This document shows, in pieces, positions 19,690 to 27,850 of a stretch of 27,850 bases of DNA. This stretch comes from Ophiothrix spiculata. Its lineage: Eukaryota > Echinodermata > Ophiuroidea > Amphilepidida > Ophiotrichidae. The notes beneath the pieces were generated by a model, which saw nothing but the letters and a program-made list of their open reading frames with translations, searched no databases and was not told the DNA's origin. A program made the position numbers and the translations under genes. Each line of letters opens with the position of its first letter. Position 1 is the stretch's first letter. Location: NCBI GenBank assembly GCA_000969725.1, contig JXSR01S035558.1; one strand, written 5' to 3'.

Positions 19690-20584
19690 CAAGGTGTATC
19701 AAAATTCTTTGTACCCTGATCTTGTATACATTTCGGAATATTTTTCACAATGATGAGAATAAATTTTGATAAAAATACTTAGATATTCAGTTTTTGTGAA
19801 GTTTTAACTTGTCTAAGATTTTATTTCATGGCAATAGCATGCTGCATTCAACATTCAAAAGTTACTTGCTTTTAAAGAAAGCTAGTGTTTTTGTCAAATT
19901 GCGTGTGTTTGAACATTGAATTGATTTAACCCTCCTGACGGATACATTATACTTTCGGGTTATTTTTCTGCTGCATAAAAATGCAAAAACAACTGACCCC
20001 GGACATTTACGCTATTATAAATTAATCCATTGCGGTCATTCTTATGAAAAAAAAATATGGAGGATTCTTCAACAGATGGGAGTAAGATAAGCCGTTAAAG
20101 TTCTGGTGTGGGGCAGGTTTGTGGTTGTCACTGTGGATAATTTCATATTGTTGTTTTGAAAAATATCCAAATGCACTTGAGCAGAAACTTACAAGAAATG
20201 TTAAAAGTATCAAAGTATAGAACTTTTGTAGCATAATTGTGATTTTTCACATTTTTTTCAAAAAAAAAATCGCAATTTTCAGATTTATGACGTCATAAAT
20301 ACGTAACATCTTGATCGTTTATTATTATTTTTCATGAATGGATAGAATGGACCCTTAGCTTATAAACGGGAACATTAACCACCCTTTTTGAACATGAACT
20401 AGCATCGGTAGACAAAGGTTAGTGCATGGTATTTGTGTAAATCTGCAATTATCCAATAAATGACTATAACTCTTTGAAACAGTGTTCAATTGCCTTGAAA
20501 TTTTCACATTGTAAAGCTCCTTCTATTTTAATATTCTTTCGAAAGTAAAACACCTGTGGGTACAAACATTTTTGATACACCCAG
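19690..20584. mobile_element. 895-bp TA-flanked TIR element
   Basis: The left end CAAGGTGTATCAAAATTCTT and the inverted right end CTGGGTGTATCAAAAATGTT agree over about 27 bp, both continuing to TTTGTACCC. TA lies outside both ends (19688-19689, 20585-20586). No transposase is recognised inside. A 70-codon minus-strand frame at 20022-20234 with a hydrophobic start is not similar to anything I know. Confidence 0.75.
20283..20300. promoter_or_regulatory. 18-bp perfect palindrome centred on a CRE (TGACGTCA)
   Basis: ATTTATGACGTCATAAAT is a complete palindrome containing the full cAMP-response element. It lies inside the TIR element, so it may be a transposon-borne site. Binding is inferred. Confidence 0.4.
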
Positions 20585-20724
20585 TATATATACCTCTTCA
20601 CTGTAGTAAATAGCACAGTATGATGAGGAGCAAAACAAGGGAAGTGCATGTGAACTGCTTACTTGTTGAAAGCATTTTCGCTCGTGGATGTTAAAACTAG
20701 ATATAATAACTGCGAGCAGTTTGC

Positions 20725-20814
20725 ATGCTAAATTGCTTGGATGAATTAGGTTTCACGTCCAAAGGCAACGGCATCGTAATTCAAGAAAGAGGAGTCGTGA
20801 AATTGTACATAAAG
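20725..20814 (+). CDS. Possible short exon or retroelement fragment
   Basis: ATG opens 30 codons (begins MLNCLDELGF, ends GVVKLYIK) up to a good donor AAAG|GTGAGT at 20815. The frame would otherwise stop at 20869-20871, and an in-frame stop lies upstream at 20707. The composition looks more protein-like than its surroundings, but no family is recognised. Since an aspartic-protease remnant follows 250 bp later, it could belong to the same decayed retroelement. Confidence 0.2.
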
Positions 20815-21060
20815 GTGAGTGAATTCACCCATGTCTTGACAAGTACAGTAGGTGAAGACGGCTCGTTTTGAATAATAAAACTATCGTCTATTATGGATAT
20901 GACTATCATAAAATGCAGTCAAATACGTTTTATTTTGCATTGCGATGTGTGTGGGACGGGTGTGAGTGGGATGTTCAGCTTTTCACATGTCTGACAAGAT
21001 CTTTAGATATGAAAATATTTTTAGAACAATTTGGCTGAAATAACACATACAATGAAAACC

Positions 21061-21150
21061 ATGTTACATCAATTCACCAACGGGAAGGAGTTTTGGCTTG
21101 CATTGATTGATACTGGAGCTGACATACCTACCCAAACTCCACAATCATAA
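21061..21150 (+). pseudogene. Retropepsin-like aspartic protease remnant of a retroelement
   Basis: A 29-codon frame contains NGKEF, then LALIDTGAD, the active-site loop of retroviral/LTR-retrotransposon aspartic proteases (D-T/S-G-A), preceded by hydrophobic residues as in that fold. A stop follows within ten codons, and no flap or RT is found downstream. It is a broken fragment, with no claim about which LTR element it came from. Confidence 0.5.
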
Positions 21151-21433
21151 ACAGAACCAGTCATAATTAGACAAAATGAACAACCTTTGTCAGAAATATA
21201 TTGTAAATATGTTTTGCCTCCAAATGTTATCTAAAGTCAAAATATCAGGAATTGGGATTTCTCTTTTCCGTATTTTTAGGTTTTGTTTATAAAGAACAGC
21301 CACTGTTTTTTTTTTATCTTGTTTTCATTTCCAAGAATGATTTGACCAAAAAGTGAACAAAAGGTACAAATTTCCAAGTGTTTATCCTTGGAAACAATCA
21401 ATATCAAACATTTTGTCGATTGAATATTACGCG

Positions 21434-21875
21434 CAATTAAATACGCCAGAATAAGAACATCCCAACTCCAATAGTTCCCTTTTGTTAAGTTCTGTAAAAT
21501 GCATACACATCTCTGAAAAACATTTCCATGTCTTTATCCCAATCAAAGTGTCACATTTGACCTTGTAGTTGACTTTTTTTAGACATTGTTAGATAATGCT
21601 TCTAGCATATGTTTGCAGAAGGGAGCTCATGGATTTTTTTTTTGTAATGGCTGTTTAAATATAGCACATATGTACCATAACAATTATCTAACAATATCTA
21701 AAAAGTCAAGTACAGGGTCAAATGTGACACTATGATTAGGATATTGACATGGAAATGCTAATTTAGTGATGTGAAAGCATTTTCAGAGATTTGTATGCAT
21801 TTACATTTTATAAGTATAATTAACAGAAGGGAGCTACTGAGTTGGGATGTTCTTATTCTGGCGTATTCAATTATA
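21434..21875. repeat. About 440-bp foldback element
   Basis: The left arm with ATACGCCAGAATAAGAACAT and CCCAACTC is mirrored by GAGTTGGGATGTTCTTATTC and TGGCGTAT at the right end. Inner blocks also pair (GTGTCACATTTGACC near 21550 with GGTCAAATGTGACAC near 21717; TGTTAGATAATG with ATTATCTAACA). The centre is near 21655. Confidence 0.9.
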
Positions 21876-21880
21876 TAAAT

Positions 21881-22520
21881 GTGATGACTTACACCGAAAG
21901 GGGAGACTTTTGTTCCGATATTAAAATTGAGTTTTTAGCATCATGAAAAAGCTTAGAGTTTCACAAGTAATTTGGTATATCAAACATTTCGATACAACAA
22001 TCCGTTCCGAAGATATGGCTATTTTAATAAGATCGTGTTGATCACTTTTCAAAAATAGCAATTGGAGAAAACAGGCTTTTAAAGTTTGGGTTTGTGAAAG
22101 CATTAAGTTTATTGATTACTATTCAACTATACACAAAATCATCTTAGCAACGGGTAATTAGGAGCACTCAATCATTATTAAATTTGACAAATACATTGTC
22201 AAGATACATATTTTTAATTCAGTTACAAAAATATGGCAAATTAGACATATTTTTAATTAATATGGAAGTTTTTTCTTCTGATCACAAAATTGCGAAAACG
22301 AGATTGACACGGTGTTAGAAAATTGTCTACAAATCATCTTATTTTCGCAATTTTATAGAAAACGGCTTGGTAGGAAGATTGTTAAAACTTTGAAGATTCA
22401 TAATATCACAAAATCTCAAATTCACCCCCAGACGAAAATTTTACCACTTCTCAACTTCAAAGCCTGATATCTCAGTTTGCAGATCGTCGCAAAGTCCCCC
22501 TTTTTGGTGTGAGTCATCAC
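21881..22520. mobile_element. 640-bp MITE with GTGATGACT ends
   Basis: The left end GTGATGACTTACACCGAAAG is mirrored by CTTTTTGGTGTGAGTCATCAC at the right end (22500-22520), and the similarity goes on through GGGGAGACTTT / AAAGTCCCCC. AAAT directly outside both ends may be a 4-bp target duplication. No coding sequence is recognised. It begins five bases after the foldback at 21434-21875. Confidence 0.7.
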
Positions 22521-22639
22521 AAATACATTATTGTTTTCTATTTCAACAATTGTTGCTTACAGTAGATTTAACAAAATGTACGTCTTTAACACAGAATCAG
22601 TCTGCCCTTTTAATTTATTAAACAACCACTTATCTTGTC

Positions 22640-22930
22640 ACAATCCCGGGGAAGGGGGGGGGGGGGGGGGGTACTCAAAAAAATGGGAGCTATGTCCGCG
22701 CGCGATATCCAACATAGGGTCCTGCGAAACGGATTTTTAGTTAAAAAGGGTCTATGGAACTGATTTTGTCCGAATTGAGGTCTCGGGAACTTCTGCCTAA
22801 TTTTCTTTGAAAATGGGGGTCTCTGGAACTGACGTATTCTTGAAATGGGTATTATCGGGAGCGGAAGAGTAGACCTTGAGGCTTGAAAAGGGGATCTTGA
22901 GCGCGGTCATACCCGTATATTCAATCAATG
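22640..22930. repeat. Poly-G / GGTACTC dispersed-repeat fragment
   Basis: A run of 17-18 G (22655-22671) leads into GTACTC and then several variants of 'GGGTCT-(C/A)TGGAACTGA'. Reading frames across it, including a 117-codon plus frame starting near 22876, are not credible genes. I have a recollection of similar G-run/GTACTC repeats in marine invertebrate genomes, not verified. Confidence 0.55.
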
Positions 22931-23650
22931 TAAGTGACCCTGGGTTCATGCTATCCCTATACAACATTATACTGGACTGCACTCATGCAACTAATATTGG
23001 GGGTTCGGTATTGTTTTCCACACCGATTGACTTTGGGATGGGGAACATGAAAAGTGTTTTGTCGTACGTTTGTGTATCTGTGATAGTCTTCCAGCCAACA
23101 GCAAATATTATGCTTAAAAAAACGTTTTGTAGGCAAATCTTGTTACAGCTTTCCATCCATGTGGAATCATATCCTCAAGGGGTGTACATTAGCCTGTGGG
23201 TGGATGGTAAAATTAATTGTTTGATTTAGTGGTCAAAATGGCCCAAAATAGCCTAAAATCATGAACAAATCACAAAAATTGTAAAAAATAAGTTTTTGGC
23301 CCCAAAATGATATTTATTCAAAATCAAATCATTCACTTAGGTAAATCATATCACAAAAACATCTGCCTACAATATTTTGGGACTTAACTTCATTTTTGTG
23401 GTTAATTTTGACCAAAAAAAGGTCAAAAAAGGTAAAAAATAACCCAAATTTAGTGATTTTGGTATATGTCTTCAATTCTTTTTCCAAATGTTTGTTCAAC
23501 GAGTAAAAAATCACCGTGTATTATAATGTTGTGCCACAAAATCAATTAGCGTCAAATTTAATACCCTTTTTTGGCCATAATTGATCAAATTTGGCAGAAA
23601 AATGCGGAAACATGACCAAAAAGGGTTAAACTGTGAACAATTTTTTTATT
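22931..23650. other. Non-coding, rich in GGTCAAAA/TTTTGACC
   Basis: No gene is recognised. From 23225 on, short TGGTCAAAA, TTTTGACC and TTGGCC words recur, similar in style to the arms of the palindrome at 2597-3166 but not clearly alignable by eye. Confidence 0.5.
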
Positions 23651-24119
23651 AAGTCTACAATATAAGTGTCATACAACAGTCCTTTGCACTAGCCATGAGT
23701 AAACCAAATCAACTTTATTAGGTTCCTTATGACTCTCGAACACAATCCGAACGTTCCCAAAAATAAAAACTGGTCTCAAGCAAGATTTAAATCCAAGATG
23801 GCCGCCAAAATTCCCGCCAAAATACTATATTTTAATCATAATTGCCTAAAAGTATCTTGTAAAACACTTTATGTTCAAAATTATTATCGGAAAATGGCTT
23901 CTTGAGCTATAACAAATACATCTGACATTAAATTATGTCATATGCATATTTCAAATTCAAGATGGCCACCAAAATAGCCGATTTTCATAAAAATCGACCA
24001 AAACAGCCTTTAAACTGCCTGATTTATATTTAATAGAGATAAATAATCAACCAGAAATAATATTTAGGGTTACAGCAAGATCATTTGCCCCTACTTATAT
24101 TGTAAGTTTGTATCAAAAT

Positions 24120-25085
24120 CAAAATGGCGCCTGTTCTAAGATCCAAAATGTCCGCCAAAATGTGCAAAAATGGGTTAGAGGCACTTTAAAACGGTAACAA
24201 AAACATCAAATGTCCAAAATATTCGATGGAAAACGGTTTTGAGGGAAACAATAGCAGCTTTTCATCTCAAATTAGGGTGTTAGCAAGATTCAAATTAAAG
24301 ATAGAGCCTGTTCTGAGATCCCAAATGGCCGCCAAAAAATTGGTTTTAGTGGATTTTAATCAGTTTCAAAAACAACAAATGTTCAAAAATGATGGAAAAT
24401 AGCTTTTAGGATAAACAGAAGATTATTTCTTTCCAAACTGGGGTGTTAGCATGTTTAAAACTCAATATGGAGCATGCACTGACCGCCAAAGTATTTACGG
24501 TTTTAGGCACAAAATGATTGTATTAAAGTGACTTTTAAACGGTATCAAAAACACCAAATATTCAATATTGTCTATAGAAATTGTTTTTGAGGATAACAAT
24601 AAGACCATTTCTTCCAAAATGAGGTTGTTAGTATGTTTCAAATTCAATATGGAGCTTGTACTGAAATCCAAAATGGCCGCAAAAATATCATTTTATGCTC
24701 AAATATGGGTTAAAGTGACTTTGAAACCATATCAAAAACACCAAATGTTCAAATTAACTGATGGAAAATGACTTTAAAGGTAACAATGAGAGTATTTCTT
24801 CCTAAATAAGGATGTTAGCATGTTCCATATCCAATATGGAGCCTATACTGAGATGAGAAATGGCTGCTGAAAACCGATTTTAGGCACAAAACTGGGTTAC
24901 GATGACTTTGAAACGGTTTCGAAAACACCAAATATACAAAATAATAGAAGGTAAATGACTTTAATGGAAACAATAGAAACATTTCTTCCTATAAAATGTT
25001 GTTTGCATGTTTAAAATCAATGATAAAGCCTATAATGTGAACCAAAATGACCGCTAAAATACAATTTTCTGCAAGAAAATGGATA
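24120..25085 (+). repeat. Tandem array of about 180-bp units, left arm
   Basis: About six units, marked by 'ATATGGAGCCTGTTCTGAGAT' variants at about 24128, 24305, 24471, 24653, 24840 and 25026 (spacing 166-187 bp). Each holds in order: an AATGGCCGCC block, GGGTTAAAGTGACTTT, ATCAAAAACACCAAAT, GATGGAAAATGACTTT and ATTTCTTCC, then GTTAGCATGTTT. No conserved reading frame runs through the units. Confidence 0.9.
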
Positions 25086-25114
25086 TAATCGACTTTGACA
25101 CATTAAAATATTGG

Positions 25115-26330
25115 ATTTGAAACATGGTAACAGCCTAATTCGGGTAGAAATACTCTCATAGTTACCCGTAAAGCTATTTTTCATCGATTATTTTGAACAT
25201 TTGGTGTTTTAGATATTGTTTCAAAGTCACTTTAAACCACTTTCATGCATAAAATTGTATTTTTGCGGTCATTCTTGATCTCTGTACAAGCTCCATATTG
25301 AATTTGAAACATGCTAACATCCTTGTTTGGGAAGAAATTATCTTCTTGTACCCTAATAGCAATTTTCTATTGATTACTTTGAGCATTTGGTGTTTTTGAT
25401 ACCGTTTAAAAGTCACTTTAACCCACGTTTGTGCTTAAAATTGTATTTTGGCGGCCATGTTGGATCTCAGAACAAGCTCCGTATTGAAATTTAAACTTGG
25501 TAAGACCCTTATTTTGGAAGAAATGACCTTCTTGTTACCCTCTAAACCAATTTTAAAAGACTATATTAAATATTTGGCATTTTTGATACCGTTTAAAAGT
25601 CACTTTAATCTATATTGTGCCTACAATCATATTTTGGCAACCATTTTGGTTTTCACAACAGGCTCCATATTTGATTTGAAATATGCTAACCACCTTGTTT
25701 GAGAAGAAATGCTACTATTATACCTTCAAAGCTATTTTCCATCGAATGTTTTAAACATCTGATGTTTTTGATATTGTTTTAAAGTGCCTCTAACCCTTTT
25801 TGCACATGAAAACGTATTTTGGCGGCCATTTTGAATCTCATAATAGGCACCATTTTAATTGTGATAACCCAGTTTTGTGCCTTAAATCTGATTTCAGCAG
25901 CATTTTCTGATTTCATTGTTATCCTCAAAAACAATTTCCATAGAAAATATTGAATATTTGGTATAATAGTAGCTCCATATTGAGTTTTAAACATGCTAAC
26001 ACCCAAGTTTGGAAAGAAATAAAGCCATTTTCCATAATTTTGTGAACATTTGTTGTTTTTGAAAGTGATTAAAATCCACTAAAACCAATTGTTGTGTCGT
26101 ATTCTGGCGGCCATTTTGGATCTCAGAACAGGCTCTATCTTTAATTTGAAACTTGCTGAAACCCTTATTTGAGATGAAAAGCTGCTATTGTTTCCCTCAA
26201 AACCGTTTTCCATCGAATATTTTGGACATTTGATGTTTTTGTTACCGTTTAAAGTGCCTCTAACCCATTTTGGGGGCCATTTTTGATCTTAGAACAGGCG
26301 CCATTTTGATTTTGATACAAACTAACAGGG
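25115..26330 (-). repeat. Tandem array of about 180-bp units, right arm
   Basis: The same units in reverse orientation, with GGCGGCCAT blocks near 25265, 25450, 25635, 25820, 26108 and 26275. The unit around 25860-25990 is rearranged: two internal stretches have changed place or been lost. Confidence 0.88.
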
Positions 26331-26394
26331 GCAAATGATCTTGCTGTAACCCTAAATATTATTCCCGGTTGATTATTTATATCTATTAAATATA

Positions 26395-27452
26395 CAGGGT
26401 GTGCCAATATAAACGCAAGATTTTTTGTGATTTTTTTCTGAGAGAATAAGGCTACATGTAATAAAAACAATTATCAAATGTTATTGTACATAATCTGAGC
26501 TTCATATAGCATTTTGTTTCGTAAAATTTGAGCGTTTAATTCTGAAGTTATTACAAATTCTGTGAAGCCCTTAAAAATTGAGTTGGTCCGGTTTCTTGAT
26601 CTCAATGCCATGATCAATAACCAAATGTAGGTAGCAATCAAAACATTAAATGACAAGTTACTTCATCTGAAGATGAAAACTTCTATCGCTTACTTGCATT
26701 TTTGTTTAGTGTTATATCAAAAGCGCCAAAAAGGGTGTCAGAATAACTTTTAGAAATTACCAGAAATAATGATTTTAATTGTTTTCTATCCAAATATCAT
26801 GTTCACAGTTTCCCCAAACCGGAATGTAAGTTCGTTTCTGATTATCTGGCATGATGTGAACCTTGATTGTATAATTTATCTTGATATGCAATGTAATTTC
26901 CCCAAATTACAATTGCAGCTACTGCCTCCGAGTCTCACATTTTATCTATTCATTTTTATGATAAAAGGTTAATACGCAAGCCCTTGAATTTTTGTTTTAT
27001 TTTAGAGCTGACACTGACTGAAGTACCAACTTAAACCAGCAAAGCTGAGACTGCTAAAACTAAATTTCATAACTGCTTAATAATTGCTGATAATCATTTC
27101 TTCAAATCGATTATCTGTTTTGTTTTCAATGAAAATGATTGATCAATAATATCTTTGAGCCACAAATAATTGTAAAATTAATTTAGCCTGTTTTGGCTAA
27201 TGTCTTGGATGCATATCATCCTATGTTAACATACTTCATCCGATGACCACAAATCGGACCAGATTGAAATTTGTGCTCCATTTTGAAAATGCTGTATCTC
27301 AGGACAGGAATATCCGAATTGGATGAAACAAAGGGCATAATGAAGGGAAGAAGCTCTATTTTAATATTAATAATGTTTTGATGAGAAAAATGTCCTGCTT
27401 ATATTTTAAATATTTTCATTTTCAAATCTTGCGTTTTTATTGGCACACCCTG
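26395..27452. mobile_element. 1,058-bp TA-flanked TIR transposon nested in the giant palindrome
   Basis: The left end CAGGGTGTGCCAATATAAAC and the inverted right end CAGGGTGTGCCAATAAAAAC agree over 26 bp with one mismatch, flanked by TA on both sides (26393-26394, 27453-27454). The matching place in the left arm (around 24023-24032) lacks the element and has a single TATA, so both the borders and the target duplication are directly shown. Diverged inner inverted similarity is seen (for example TTGGTCCGGTTT near 26583 with its partner near 27250). No transposase frame is recognised. Confidence 0.93.
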
Positions 27453-27850
27453 TATATCAGGCAGTTTAAAGGCCGTCTTGGTCGATTTTAATGAAAATCG
27501 GCGATTTTGGCAGCCATTTTGGTGGCCATCTTGAATTTGAAATATGCATATGACATGATTTAATGTCAGATGCATTTGTTATAGCTCAAGAAGCCATTCT
27601 CCGATAATAATTTTGATCATAATTATATTGTTTTACAAGATACTTTTAGGCAATTATGATGAAAATATAGTACTTGGCGGCCCGGGGAATTTTGGTGGCC
27701 ACCTTGGATTAAAATCTCGCTTGAGACCAGTTTTTATTTTGGGGAACATTTGGATTGTGTTTGAGGGGCATAAGGAACCTAATAAAGTTAATTTGGTTTA
27801 CTCCTGGCTAGTGCAAAGGACTGTTATATGACACTTATATTGTAGACTTA

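Larger units (their letters stand above)
23651..27850. repeat. Giant inverted repeat (foldback), right end cut by the window edge
   Basis: The sequence from 23651 (TAAGTCTACAATATAAGTGT) reappears as its reverse complement ending at the last base of the window. Left arm 23651 to about 25085, right arm about 25110 to 27850. By eye the outer 380-400 bp of each arm agree in most positions, including an ATATGCATATTTCAAATTCA block. The inner parts are tandem arrays that have diverged. The right arm is longer because of a 1,058-bp insertion and extra array sequence. The true outer ends are not visible. Confidence 0.95.

Noticed and set aside
20022-20234. 70-codon minus-strand frame with a signal-peptide-like start
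   Set aside because: It lies within a TIR element, has no recognisable domain, and no splice or transcript signal supports it.
22876-23229. 117-codon plus-strand frame
   Set aside because: No ATG at its start, it begins inside the poly-G/GGTACTC repeat, and shows no recognisable domain.
25448-25702. 84-codon frame in the right arm of the giant palindrome, and similar ones in other units
   Set aside because: The frame is not kept between the 180-bp units, so the array does not encode a repeated protein.

Overview
The window looks like a gene-poor, AT-rich stretch of an animal (metazoan) nuclear genome. The reasons are: long intergenic space without prokaryotic gene packing, GT-AG type splice signals, decayed LINE pieces, tRNA-derived fragments, many TA- or TTA-flanked inverted-repeat transposons, microsatellites and one assembly gap of 270 N. 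The only clear host gene is a Ras-like GTPase of the RASL10 family with a CaaX tail. An invertebrate is likely, perhaps a marine deuterostome, but the species cannot be fixed from the sequence alone.

Layout. 1-2.2 kb: a tetranucleotide microsatellite, an unassigned GC-richer stretch, a LINE fragment (plus strand), a tRNA-derived fragment, a short palindrome, an 80-bp tandem repeat, and a frameshifted reverse-transcriptase remnant (minus strand). 2.2-3.6 kb: a transposon whose middle is a nearly perfect 570-bp palindrome. 3.6-7.9 kb: non-coding DNA with a diverged pair of about 185-bp direct repeats, a degenerate tRNA-like sequence, and a 26-bp minisatellite arranged as a foldback (6640-7125). 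7.9-11.1 kb: a TTA-flanked MITE, a 1-kb TA-flanked element with a faint transposase remnant, and a small CpG-rich MITE. 11.5-15.9 kb: a tandem duplication of about 1.5 kb carrying two copies of the RASL10-like gene with their upstream regions. The first copy is complete (232 aa) and the second is interrupted by the gap. 16-19.7 kb: mostly featureless, with one speculative first exon. 19.7-22.9 kb: three inverted-repeat elements, an aspartic-protease remnant and a poly-G repeat. 23.65 kb to the end: a giant inverted repeat built largely of tandem units of about 180 bp rich in ATGGCCGCC, interrupted in its right arm by a 1,058-bp TA-flanked transposon.

The genes: both RASL10-like copies point the same way, share a CACGTG box and a possible 5'-UTR splice donor, and differ little in coding sequence, while their non-coding parts have gathered several indels. 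They differ in upstream start-codon context, which could alter translation. Nothing else in the window forms a pathway with them. The rest is transposon and satellite history, whose clearest event is the nested insertion into the giant palindrome, with the empty site kept in the opposite arm.
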